The position numbers and the translations under genes are program-made. DNA of 29,533 nucleotides from Gnetum montanum (lineage: Eukaryota > Streptophyta > Gnetopsida > Gnetales > Gnetaceae). Each line of letters starts with the position of its first letter. Positions within the stretch are counted from its first letter, which is position 1. The stretch is from positions 7,227 to 36,759 of the forward strand of contig MNCI01024314.1 in NCBI GenBank assembly GCA_015680685.1. Direction: 5' to 3'. Positions 10,121 through 20,060 of the stretch are shown piece by piece. Below the pieces are notes generated by a model. That model was not told the origin of the DNA. It searched no databases and saw only the letters and a program-made list of their open reading frames with translations.

Positions 10121-10824
10121 TAGAAATTTTTTTAGTTTTTTTAAATATTGTAACATTCAAAAAACCTATAAATATTAGTTTTTTTCTTTTATATTATTTT
10201 ATGCATTTTTTTTGTTACTTTTGTTATTTTTGTTACCCTTTTCCAATAATAACGCTTTTTCTACTATGGCATTGCAAGGTCCTACTGAAACCTACACTCA
10301 TCATGGTCACATTGGTGGGGATCCTGTGTTGTATGAGTGATCTCATGCCAAATGTTCTTACACCACATGCATGCATAGGATACCAGGTATTTTGGTTTCG
10401 GGATGATGCAAAGGAGTTCTTAGAATTGCTACTCCACCACTTCAATGTGATCATATGATAAACACTTTTTAGCTAAAATAATAAGCATCCTAGTCAAGAT
10501 GTTATTTCCTAGGGCAAAACAAGGCATCTTCAAATTCATGTTAGATGAACTTGCTAAAGGTGAAGGGGCAAGGAGCTCAAGCCAATGTCCAAGAGGCCTC
10601 AGGCTGTTATCTTGAATCTAGGAGATGCCTGAGTTTTAGTGCTACCATAAATACAACACTATATTCCTTGCCCGTCATGTGCACACAACTTTCTAGAACC
10701 CACCTAGGATAGTTTACTATGCTGGAGGGTAAGCCCTATTGTGATTTTTCTCCTCCGTTTTTTTCTTTTTACTATCTATTGTCTCATGGCTTAGGATTCT
10801 TACTACCTTTTTGCCTATTGCCAA
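10121..10824. other. Unassigned noncoding sequence
   Basis: T-rich at 10124-10260. Overlapping frames on opposite strands at 10201-10458 have no recognisable family and no consistent coding bias. A second TATA-like string (CCATAAATACAACACTATA) is near 10643-10662 on the + strand, about 500 bases before the next ORF and a possible alternative promoter. I see nothing else that I can support. Confidence 0.3.
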
Positions 10825-11110
10825 TTTTTTTTTTTTTTTTGATGAAAACAACCTTCACGATGGAGAAGGGATATTAGCCCTAGTCCAAATAGCCCTATAA
10901 GAGTTCCCATCCACTAAGAACATGTGTGCTAGCATTATAGGAAAAATTGGGGTAGATATGACAAATTACCCTACTAGATACTCCAAATCCTATGTGAAGT
11001 GCTAGGATCTCAGCTAGTTGGATGTTGAGTGAACATCCAGGATACCTAGTGTAGAAGAGGTTTCAATCCCACTATCAGCATTCCTCACACTATTTGTGAT
11101 ACATAAGTTG
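10825..11110 (-). mobile_element. Candidate small retroposon ending in poly(A) on the - strand
   Basis: A run of 16 T (10825-10840) is followed by GATGAAAACAACCTTC and about 250 bases without coding potential. Read on the - strand this is a body ending in poly(A), as in a SINE or truncated LINE. Near 11005-11075 the + strand has tRNA-like strings: ATCTCAGCTAGTTGG (A-box-like) and GAGGTTTCAATCCCAC (B-box-like). These boxes run opposite to the poly(A) direction, which argues against a simple tRNA-derived SINE. No flanking duplication was found. Confidence 0.25.
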
Positions 11111-12239
11111 TATCACCTATTTATTTTCATGCACTTTTTATTTTTACATTTTCATCACGTTGCTAATTCTACTTTTATTTACTTCAACTATAGAAAAGTC
11201 TGGGGAGGCCACAGTGATGGTCTCAGAACATTCTAAGGCCAATCTTCTTTTCAAGTATGGTGAGGTTGATGATTCATATTATTGGTTGTGCCATGAGGCC
11301 CTAGCAAGGGTAACCCAGAATCTTCAATGGGTTGGGCTCATGGACCTATTCTTGACCATGAACCCAAGCATCCCAATAGTGGAGATGATTACCCTCAGTG
11401 AATTTTTCATAGAGAGTGCTATCCATTTTGACACATGGGTTCACAACATGTGGGTGGTCTTTGAAATCATGGACAACCTCTTTTTAGATCTCTTTGGAAT
11501 CCCCTTTGAAAGTCTACCTATAGGTGAGAAAACTAGCAAAGAGCTAAATCACAAAGAAGACATTGAAGAGTGGATGGGCACTAAGAAAGGTCACAAGGGT
11601 ATACCCATGAAGTAAGCAAAATTTTTGGTAGCCCAACACCTCTATCTCATCTTCTAGGCTCATGCATTTCTTGATCTTCTTTCCAAAGGAAACGTCCTTG
11701 GGGTAGAGCAAGCTTGGGCAATGAGAATCGTAATAGAGGAAGGGACACAATACAACTGGGCCAAATACCTTGGCGATGGCCTGTAAGCTGAAATTATCAA
11801 ACTTCATGGCAACCTCGAGGCATGCTATCATGTACATTTTTCCTTCTTTGTAGTGTGCCTATGAAGGTTTGTAGAATTCTTGGTGGTCCATGAGAATGAG
11901 TTATGGATGATGTAAAATTACACCTAGATATCCAAGCTATGGATTCGTCATTATTTCATATGAAATGATCACAAGGCCCCCCAGAGGCTATTGGTGAGTC
12001 CTTTTCAGTGACCACCAAGGGCCATGTAGGGTCATCCTACCATGTGCATGACAGTGTTGAAGAGGCTCCTCCTACCAACATAGGCAACATAGTGAGGGGG
12101 GCATGACTCATCACTGAGACGGTGAGATCAAAGATGCAGATCAAGAAGTCTTGCCCTACGAAGGAGCCCATGTATGAAATTGAAGAAAGGGGAAAAAAGA
12201 TACACTTTAGACTTAACAATGCATAATTAGAGTTAGCTG

Positions 12240-12325
12240 GTAAGTATACATTATTTAGTATATTTCCTTTTTATATATAATTATCATTACATAATTTTTT
12301 TATTTTGTTAAATGTTCTAACTTAG
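12240..12325 (+). other. Apparent spliceosomal intron (86 bp)
   Basis: Donor CTG|GTAAGTATAC is close to consensus. A CTAAC branch-site-like string occurs at about 12317, and the acceptor is CTTAG. The intron is AT-rich. Joining the exons keeps one reading frame (…LELA-G-LCNIGKEALVV…). It is phase 1. Confidence 0.6.
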
Positions 12326-12534
12326 GTTTGTGCAACATAGGCAAGGAGGCCCTTGTCGTAGAAGAGCAGTCCTTAGAGGAGGATGTTCCTTAGCCAAAGG
12401 GACACATGGTAGATGAAGATGTGCTAAATTTTTGATGTACCTTGAAGAGGAGGGGCTATAATTCAAGGATGGTGAGTTTGATCACTTTTTTGAAACCATG
12501 CAAATGGACGATCCTCCCACTCTCACCCCTAAGG

Positions 12535-12860
12535 GTTTTCTGGGTGGGAGCTTTGCATCACTATCTTCATTCTGTACTTCCTTTCTTTTTTATCATTTTT
12601 ATATTTTTTGTTTCATTTTGAAGACCCTAACATGCTTTATCTTACAGTGGGCAATGCTTCTACTGAGTGTCGTGAATCTACATCCACTTTCCACTTACAA
12701 CTATGGGTAGAAACTCTAGACAAGTTTGCCTTCATACAAGGTGTAGTGGATGACATGATCAACTACCTAAAATAAATATTTCTAAGATAGTTATGTTTGT
12801 GTTTTATTTTCTTTTTGGCTTATTTTTTTTATGACTAATGTTTCCCTTTTGGTATAACAG
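12535..12860 (+). other. Further probable introns with clear acceptors
   Basis: Strong acceptors occur at 12647 (TTATCTTACAG, with CTAAC at about 12627) and 12860 (TTTTGGTATAACAG). Between them, 12648-12768 has good coding character (GNASTECRESTSTFHLQLWV). The donors (near 12535 and 12770-12797) are weak or decayed, so exact edges are uncertain. Confidence 0.4.
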
Positions 12861-13681
12861 GTTCACGACTCAAGTGGGATCCACAAAGAGAAATCTAATT
12901 TGATGTTGTACCTAAGTTCCCTCTTGAGGTAGAATAGGTGCCTCATCATATATATGATGAGGAAAGCAAGTGCACACTACACTTGGCATGATCATTTTGG
13001 GAGTGTAGGTGCATGAACAAGGAGCTTTGAAAAAAAGTACAAGAGCTTTGGTAGTAGAACGCAAATTAGGTAGCCTAATTGGAAGATTTGCAATCGTGGT
13101 ATGAGTTCTTGATGGTCCATGATAAATCAGACTGTAGCTGGCATACAACTGTGATTGACTATGCTAGGTATTGGTCAATCATCAGAGGCAAAAATGAGGC
13201 TCCTTGCAAGGTTATTAAGCAGCACTTACTGATGGACCTCTTAGCTCAGAAGAACCAAGACTAGAAGGACTATAGTGCTAAAGTATATGAGTGGAGACAA
13301 ACTTAGAAGAACCACAAGTATCATTACAAGATGAAATGCATAGCCTATCATAAGAAGTACAAGGATGAGTCTATGGAGCACCGATGTCATGACATATTCC
13401 TTGATGCCATCGGTGCAATGCAGGCTGACAACATGTTCATAAACCACCTAGTGGTTAGTGAGTCCCTAGAGAGGGAGATCATTGTTCCTTCCAGAGAGGT
13501 TACATTTGCCACATTTTCTATAGGGCCACCCATATGGATAGCCATGGAGAAAGGGAAGACCCTTACAAGCATTGATTTGAAAGAGGAAGATTGGACACAC
13601 ATGTCAAAAGAGGAGATCCTCTAATGCTTAGAGGATGGCCTCAATAGGATGCCCTCAAACATGGACATGGGCCCATTTTAG

Positions 13682-13778
13682 GTTGGCTAAATTTACTTTA
13701 TTACTATATATTTCATAATAATTTCACATGTTATCCTCTTTATTGATTGGTTTATCATTTTGTCTTTGTTTTGCGTAG
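13682..13778 (+). other. Apparent spliceosomal intron (97 bp)
   Basis: Donor TTTTAG|GTTGGCT, acceptor TTTTGCGTAG|GATCC after a T-rich tract, AT-rich interior. Joining continues the frame in phase 0 from …NMDMGPF into DPSEDARPSE, with one TAG at the exon edge where CAG is likely ancestral. Confidence 0.5.
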
Positions 13779-13860
13779 GATCCAAGTGAAGATGCAAGAC
13801 CCAGCGAAGCAACAAATAAAGATGGAGGGGAAGAGCCTTAGCTTCCCATCATTAATATAA

Positions 13861-14066
13861 TTTAAAAAATTTGAAATGTAGCCCTATTTTTGGGAAATTT
13901 TGTATCTTTTGATGTGAATGTAATCCTAAACTATGTATTTTATTTATGATTTAATGTAAGGCATGATATTTATTTATCTCTGGTGGTATCATTTTAACTT
14001 GTATTTATTTTATCTTACTTTGGATTTTTTATATATATAATTAGACCCCTTGTGGAACCCATGTGA
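13861..14066. other. 3' noncoding AT-rich stretch of the inserted gene
   Basis: Follows the last supported exon. AT-rich with AATATAATTTAAAAAATTTG near 13854-13874, which could be a polyadenylation region. No coding frame and no copy of the 8.6-10.1 kb sequence that would serve as a second LTR. Confidence 0.35.
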
Positions 14067-14227
14067 TAGTTTAAAGCCATTTTTGGTTTTCAATAGTTTA
14101 AGGTCATTTCGGGCCATAGGCTAGTTTAAGGCCATTTCGGGCCATTTCTAATTTAAGGTGATTTTGGGCCATCGCTAGTTTAAGGCCATTTTGTGCCATC
14201 GCTAGTTTAAGGTCATTTCGGGCCATA
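14067..14227. repeat. 27-bp tandem minisatellite, six units
   Basis: Units begin at 14067, 14094, 14122, 14149, 14176 and 14203, giving intervals of 27, 28, 27, 27 and 27. Each reads TAGTTTAAGG, then a CATTTCGGGCCAT-like tail, then CGC or a variant. Units abut without spacers. The head is shared with the array at 4570-4850. Confidence 0.85.
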
Positions 14228-14639
14228 CTTTTTTTGTGGATAAATAAAAGCATAACTAATGGAAGAAGCAAACATAATGTAAAATGAATCTATATAGGCA
14301 AAAGAGGCTAAAAACAAGTTAGACGAGTAAGCAAGTTAGGGACATGCCCTAATCATGTAGATGTTTCCTAACCCGATGTGGGTTAGGCGATGTGTAAGGC
14401 CTAGAAGGCACTAGGCAATACTTCCCTAGGTCATCATCTACCATAGAAAAGGGTAGTTCCACCCATAGAGCTTCCTCATTGAGGTCACTCATTTTGCTTG
14501 GTTCATCAGCTAAGCAACATCAACTTTCATTGCAAGCAGGTGATGTGTCTTCAAAGATCTCTACCTTTGACCCTTGCTTAGTGTCTGCATTATTGATGGT
14601 CTAAGAGACTATGTTGTCACCAAAGATCATGACTTCTTC

Positions 14640-15240
14640 ACCCTCATAAGGTAAGTGGATCTCTTAGTGGATTGGTGAAGAAACAATCCTTAGTTGGGCT
14701 AACCAAGATCTCCCTAAGATTAAGTTTAACCCAGTCATCTCTTCAACCATGATGAACTCTACATTAGTGGGGAATTGCTTCCTTGCCACAAAATCAATCG
14801 TGACTATTCCTTTGACAACCACATAGGCTCCATTAAAGGATTTTAAATAGGCTATTTTTGTTGGCATGATTTGATCCACTAGGCCAAGCCTATCAATGAC
14901 AGGGAATGGGATAATGTTGGTTGCTACCCCATCATCTACATGCATCCTATGAATTTTATACTAGCCCATGAAAATTGTTATGAACATGGGTGCAGTGGTT
15001 ACTTAACCCTTCTCAGGGTTAGCTTTGATCGCTTCATTGCAAAAGGTAAGGAGTGTTGACCTTGGTTCTTCAATTATAGGTGAGATCATTACAACATAGA
15101 TAGCCTTTTCCTCTACTAGCATGTCTTCCTTAATAAGAATGGATGCCAACATGTGAATCAAGGCTTCATGATGTGCAAGGGAGGTCATAATTAGATCATA
15201 TAGGTGCAAAGTTGTATTCTTTTTTTCTAGAGCCTGCTTG
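14640..15240 (-). pseudogene. Ty3/gypsy retropepsin-like protease and gag C-terminal remnant
   Basis: The protease is an aspartic enzyme that cuts the Gag-Pol polyprotein. The - strand reads from about 15209 a helical segment (MTSLAHHEALIHMLASILI), then MHVDDGVATNIIPF (14904-14945), IDRLGLVDQI, FNGAYVVVKGIVTIDFV, VEEMTGLNLILGRSWLAQL (about 14690-14750) and IVSSPIH. This is the pepsin-like order: catalytic motif, then the hydrophobic ILGRSWL motif. The catalytic D-S/T-G triplet reads DDG, so activity is doubtful. A TAA lies between the helical segment and the protease. About 200 more bases of degraded - strand frame follow (to about 14440) before the insertion. RT should follow immediately but is 6 kb away. 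Confidence 0.8.
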
Positions 15241-16420
15241 ACCTATGCAAGTGCATCTAGAAAATATTTTCCACCATCAAGTTGTTTAGTGCTCTTTATC
15301 TCCTCCATGAACCCTAAGAGATGGATTTCCCAAAGAGGAGGAGATTTGGCTTTTGGTTGGATGGTGGGCCTTTAAGCTTTAATGGTTGCTTGTTGAGTGT
15401 GCTTGTCTACGTTGGTGGCTTTAGATGATGAGGCCATGGGAAATAATAACAAGGGGGTAGGCTTAGGGGCACCTAGTTTAGTGTGTTCCATAGCCATCTT
15501 GTTAGCTAGATGCTCGTCATGTTTCTTTAGGTAGGTAGGTCACGATGCAGTCCCCTCCACTGAACCCTAGGTAGATGGGGAGACCACACATTTTGACACC
15601 CTTATGACAAAAGGTGTTTGGGTCATTGTTGCAACATGCTACAGAGCCCTAACCATGAAGGGTGTCACAGGCACTTGAGGTGATGCCTTGATGATGAAAG
15701 GGATCTATGGCCTAGTTGATGCTAAGGCTTCAATGTCACTGGAGGTACATTTGTTGTTGTGTGTACAGCAGCATATGGGACAATTAAACAGTAGGTAAAG
15801 ATGTTGCTACCTACCACACAGTTGAGGTTTGAGTTGTTGTTGGTGGTGGGATTGATATGGCTGGAATGACAAAAAAATGACTTGTGTGTGGCTATGATAT
15901 GTACATGGTGTGCACATATGGTAGCATTGGTGTCACAGACGCTGGCTGTGAAGGCTGAACAAACTACCAGGGAATGACAAAGGGGAAAGGAGCAGAAGGT
16001 CCTACATTCTATTACATAGACAAGACTTGGTGGCTAGCTACCATCAGTGAAGTTTTAGGCTATGGAAGCATCACAACTGCCTCAAAGAAGGTAGAAGACT
16101 ATGATTGGTGCAGTAGGAATGTAGAGGCAGACTATGAGGATGAAATGTAGAGCAAGACGCCATCATCGAAATGGGACTCAAAATCTTGTTACCCATATTG
16201 TAGGGGTTCATCATAGTTGGATATTGAATCTTGCTATTTTGACCAACTCATCCTAATATGTTGGTTCAAAATCCATTTAAAAGATTCAATGAGTAGTATA
16301 TCCATGCCAGGAGTGGGAAGGAACTCCCTTCCATTTTGGTGGATAATTTCAAAAATACACTTTTCTTTCATTTCCCAACAATTCAATGGTAGGCCCACCT
16401 AAATATTTATGCATAAGAAG
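15240..16420 (-). pseudogene. Probable gag remnant of the - strand element
   Basis: The position between the right LTR leader and the protease is where gag belongs. The - strand has short readable runs (about 16340-16400, YF*NYPPKWKGVPSHPWHG and similar; about 15420-15540, LKKHDEHLANKMAMEHTKL). Between them, about 15620-16150 looks like a Pro/Ser/Gln/His-rich linker broken by many stops and frame changes. I cannot recognise a capsid motif, so this call rests mainly on position and composition. Confidence 0.4.
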
Positions 16421-17060
16421 TTGTATCATTCATCATCAAGTGTCGTGTGTTCGAGTGATTAGTGTCACAATCTAAGTGATTGCCATTATGGTTGCACTAG
16501 GCTAAGTGGTTACTCAACATCTACCATGTGTTGCATGGGGTGGGCTAACTCCAAGTTCAAGATGGTAATTGAGGTATTAACTGGGTTCATTTTTTTGCAT
16601 AGAAAAGATGTGAGAAAAAGAGATACTTGCAAAAAAATTTAGGTACAGAAAGTTCTAAGATAAAATGGCTAAGTGTGAAAACTATAAAGAAAATAGGCCA
16701 AAATGGCTAAGTTTGGAAACATTGAAAAAATGGTTTTCTCTATTGCTATGCTTGTCATGCTCTAAGGGACTATTATGCTCATAGGGTGTCATGCTCTACA
16801 TAACACTTAGAGCTTAATGCAGTAGATAGTTTGGGCTTTTCATCCTACGGGGTTCTAGGAGAACCATCAACTAGGACAAATCTGCACTAACCAGAATGTA
16901 GACAACTCCTACATTGGCCTATGATCCAGCTACTATCATGGTAGGTTCATAGGGATGTTATATTTACGCTAGCTTGTTGCTAGTGATGAGGGTACAGAAA
17001 GCATGTGGGACTACCCATGGCACACAAAAGGAATGGGAGGCCCTCCTTCTAGCTCCAAAA
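16421..17060. other. Probable 5' leader of the - strand element
   Basis: Noncoding stretch between the gag remnant and the right LTR. It contains a near-duplicate of AAAATGGCTAAGT (about 16663 and 16699). Just inside the LTR edge the - strand reads TTTTTGGAGCTAGAAGGAGGG (about 17046-17066), where a primer-binding site should lie. The resemblance to known plant tRNA-complementary sites is too weak to call. Confidence 0.35.
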
Positions 17061-18985
17061 ACTATGACATTCAAAAATGTCAATGGCTAGAACACCAAGA
17101 AATCTACGGGTGTATATCATAATCTTGAATCCATGCAAGGGTTGTGCTAAGAGAAATGGAAACAATGTGCCTTGAATTGTCTAGTGGATCAGATAAGGAC
17201 TTACATGGTATAATAATAACCATTTGTAAATAGAGTTTTAGTGAGCTTTGTGCAAGAGCCTAGACAATGAGCAAGAATGTAATGTGTTATGCATATGCAA
17301 ATGTGTATTGACAGTAGAAGAAAATGCAAGAGTAATGTTGAGAAATTTGAAACAAATGTTGAGACTATAGAACTAGGGTTTGAAAATGGAGAAATGCACT
17401 ACCCCAAGATTGGTGAGCGTAACTTTTGAGTAAATAATGTTTAAAACTAGCATGTAGTGTTTAGACAAGCACAACAATAGTGTAGTAGTGTCATCACAGT
17501 CTCTGGGATGTCATAGACATGGTGCCAATAGCTACAGGGAGGTTGAACCTACTGGGTTTGTAGTTGTCATGTTGTGTGGGTGTAAAGAAGACTGTATCAT
17601 GGTACTTGGCCAAGTGTCAAGCTTGGGTGCTCAAGTGTGGGAGTGATGAAGATGCTAAGAGTCCTTTAATGCTTGATGCTTAAAATGATTTATTAACCAA
17701 CCCTTAAAATGCTAATTATTGGCGTATTTATAAGGATAGGGTTTACATGAGATGTGATTTGGATGCCACATGGCTTGGGGTCCCACATAGCATGGGCATG
17801 GATAAGTCACACTAACATGTTATGCTTTGAGCATCAAGCTTAAAGTGTTACACTTTATAGGATAGGAATGGGACCTCAAATATTGCCAAACTATGACCAC
17901 ACTACTCAAACTGCATGTGCCAGAGTCTAAGAGTCCACCATGTACTTACAAACAATGTCAAAACAAATGCAACTTGAAGTCTACACTCCGAGACTACATC
18001 GTCCCCCTCTTCCAAGTAGGGTTAAGCATAGGGAAAATTTCGTGGATTAATGGGGGGTTCAAAAGCAAGGCAGAGTACTGATCTTAGCCACCTAAGGAAC
18101 GTCAAAGCTGAAATAAATGTTGATGCTGAGTTTTGGAAGCTTTAGGAGGCATTAGAGGCATTTTCCATGTGTCACACTATCTACACTACACAATATGATA
18201 AAGCATAGTATGAACACTTAGAAATTTTTTGTAGATTTTTACTTGTCACATTGTCTATGTTGCATAGCATAGTAGAGCATAGCACCAGTACTTTGATGAA
18301 TTTTGCAAAAATTTATAATGCTTTTTCATGGCATGTTGACCACACTGTGAGGTGTAGCAGAACAAATAACCTCGAAAGTCAAAAAATTGCCAAATGCATC
18401 TTCCATGTTAAGATAGCTTGACAAATCCTTGTCCAACACTTAGAAAAGATTTGGCCCTAAAACTTGTCAAGCTGGCTACATTGTGCAGTGTAGTAAAGCA
18501 TGATAGGCCCAAAAGATAGAAAATTTTCCAAATTGTTTTATCCATCCTAAGCACTTTTGATAGACTAGCAACTTGTTTTCTCAACACTAGTCTTGCATTT
18601 TCTCAACATTACTCTTGCAAGCCTGATGTGTAGGTGAACTAGCAACTGGGACATGTGTCAAGTTGGGCATGTTGGAGAGCATAGTGAACTTGACAATTCA
18701 AGGGATAGAAAATTTGCCAAATTGTTCAGTCCATCCCAAGTGATCCTTGATTGCTTATAGCTTGACATTTGTGTAGACTAGCCATGGAAGTGTATGCTAC
18801 ACTAGCTATGCTGAGGAGCGTAGTAGGCAGACTTAGAAAGATTTTGCAAAAAATAGGACTTCCAGTGTGCTACATTGTCTATGCTACACAGCGTGACACC
18901 AAACTTAGAAAACATTTTGCCCAAGTTTTGACACTTAGAGAAATCTTCCATTGAACTACAAGAGCCCGAAATTAGTGGTGTTTCA
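17061..18985 (-). repeat. Right long direct repeat, probable 5' LTR
   Basis: Partner of 1171-3040, collinear over about 1.9 kb. It has one extra segment of about 60 bases near 18565-18620 (TTTCTCAACACTAGTCTTGC...), absent from the left copy, and other small indels. The - strand LTR start TGAAACACC at 18985 is shared with the left copy. Beyond 18985 the flanks differ completely. It carries a TATA box at 17725-17733 (- strand) and decayed copies of the LTR hairpins (for example about 18172-18200 and 18872-18900). Confidence 0.7.
17725..17733 (-). promoter_or_regulatory. LTR TATA box (- strand)
   Basis: The - strand reads TTATAAATACG, the better preserved copy of the box at 1828-1835. It lies about 1.25 kb into the LTR on the - strand and leaves about 650 bases for R and U5. 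Confidence 0.5.
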
Positions 18986-19290
18986 TAACTAGGTGATCAC
19001 TATAAATGGAAGGAGCAAAACCAAGAAACAAATAGGAACAGCTATTGGTAAACACAAGAAATCGGTAAAGAAAATGAAGCTATAGACTCAACCATAGATG
19101 AAGATGACGGATGTGACATCTACATATATGACCACTTGAAGGGCCACTGCCCAATCATGTCACATCTACATGAGTATTAGGCCTTTTCATTAGATCCCAG
19201 ATTTGTATAGAAGCACATGCTCATAAGATTTCCTTGTCCACATAGTAATTATAGAAAGTCTGACAACCAACTATACTATTTGAGGGGGAC
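18986..19290. other. Unassigned noncoding sequence
   Basis: Flank of the large element. No coding frame, repeat or motif that I can support. It may belong to the host element containing the + strand ORF end that follows. Confidence 0.3.
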
Positions 19291-20060
19291 TTATGACTAG
19301 CCTTAGCACTATCATCAACCATAATGGCAAAACCCATAGTCATGGGGAAGGCCATCATCAAACTAGCCCTACTCTTACTACTAGCTAAAACCTCATGAAT
19401 ATTATGTTCAACACCCTATTTCTCTAACTAATTCTACATCCTCTACTTCAAATCACTACAATCACTCACCCAAGTACCATCAATCCATGACATCTCTTAA
19501 AGGATCACCACCTAACACCTATTATCCTCCACCCTATCCTTGATATTCTCATACTCCACCACATCATATGCCATAACCAGCAACACAAAAATATTTAGCA
19601 CCACAACATTCACAAACGAATGCCACTTGTGCTACGAATGTGCATAAACATGCTAATATTGGTAGGTTCCCACAACAAACTAGAAAACATCCTCTCATTA
19701 GGATAGCTCCCAGGTAGAAGCACAACACTCATGGACCTACCACATCATCTAAACCAACATAATGCCAATCTAGTGCAACACCTTCCTTTTCACAACCAAC
19801 ATCCTTTGATCCTATGCAAGGGCCAACATNAAAACACCTACAACATTAACACAACTCATACCCTAATCCACCATATGTTTAACAACTAAGTGTGTGAACA
19901 ACAACTTATCTATGCAGCCACCACTAAACCAAGAGATACCTAGTGGCTTGAAAATGAAAGGTTAACAATGTTTTATACATGCATGGAGCCTACCTATCTA
20001 CTTATTAATTCTTTCCATGGTCAAACACTTCATCATGGGGAAAACCCCCCATTCTAACCT
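19290..20060 (+). pseudogene. Pro/Ser/Gln/His-rich ORF end (gag-like linker), copy 1
   Basis: The stretch is low in G on the + strand and reads as degraded Pro/Ser/His/Thr-rich protein, for example SSATPSFSQPTSFDPMQGPT (about 19765-19825), broken by many TAA/TAG stops. Its last ~100 bases (19960-20060: ATGCATGGAGCC..., ATTTATTAATCCTTACC-like) align with 24575-24655, where the frame ends HPFINPYHPQPFSHGGHPPF. Both are followed by the same LTR-like region. It is probably the C-terminal part of the gag-like protein of this element family. One undetermined base lies near 19830. Confidence 0.4.

Larger units (their letters stand above)
11160..13860 (+). pseudogene. Broken intron-containing gene with plant transposon-protein/gag-like domain
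   Basis: The first exon (11160-11615 and on, past one TAG, to about 11860) reads QNLQWVGLMDLFLTMNPSI, FFIESAIHFDTWVHNMW, LDLFGIPFE, then AHAFLDLLSKGNVLGVEQAW and YNWAKYLGDGL. This layout matches the 'putative plant transposon protein' (Transposase_32-like) domain found in Athila-type and other plant elements. Downstream exons are acidic (LALVVEEQSLEED-like, then FDHFFETMQMDDPPT, about 12340-12530), then LQLWVETLDKFAFIQGVVDD (about 12690-12760), then a Lys/Tyr-rich helical segment with an uninterrupted frame at 13331-13624, and a tail DPSEDARPSEA (13779 on). Between exons are GT...AG introns (12240-12325 and 13682-13778). Frame is kept across the first and last introns. At least five stops and one frameshift break it. 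Domain assignment is by pattern, and the function is unknown. Confidence 0.55.
1171..18985 (-). mobile_element. Old nested Ty3/gypsy LTR retrotransposon, - strand
   Basis: Two long direct repeats enclose gag-like, protease, reverse transcriptase, RNase H and integrase remnants, all on the - strand and in normal Ty3/gypsy order. On the - strand the LTR would begin TGAAACACC (at 18985 and 3040) and end near 17079 and 1187 with CATTGACA or its decayed form. This gives a conventional TG...CA element. Its 17.8-kb span is swollen by about 6 kb of foreign sequence between protease and RT (about 8430-14440). I could not find a convincing target-site duplication: TAACT follows the right edge with no match at the left edge. 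The primer-binding site is also not recognisable. The LTR pairing is an inference from position and similarity. Confidence 0.6.

Noticed and set aside
11005-11080. Possible tRNA gene
   Set aside because: A-box and B-box-like strings are present, but I could not fold a cloverleaf with acceptor and anticodon stems.
11544-11837. - strand open frame of 97 codons
   Set aside because: Antisense of the + strand gag-like exon (FLDLLSKGNVLG, YNWAKYL), which has the better protein pattern.
13241-13602. - strand open frames
   Set aside because: Shadows of the + strand Lys/Tyr-rich exon at 13079-13624.
14067-14227. Regular direct repeats suggesting a CRISPR array
   Set aside because: The 27-bp units are contiguous with no unique spacers, and the context is a plant retrotransposon.
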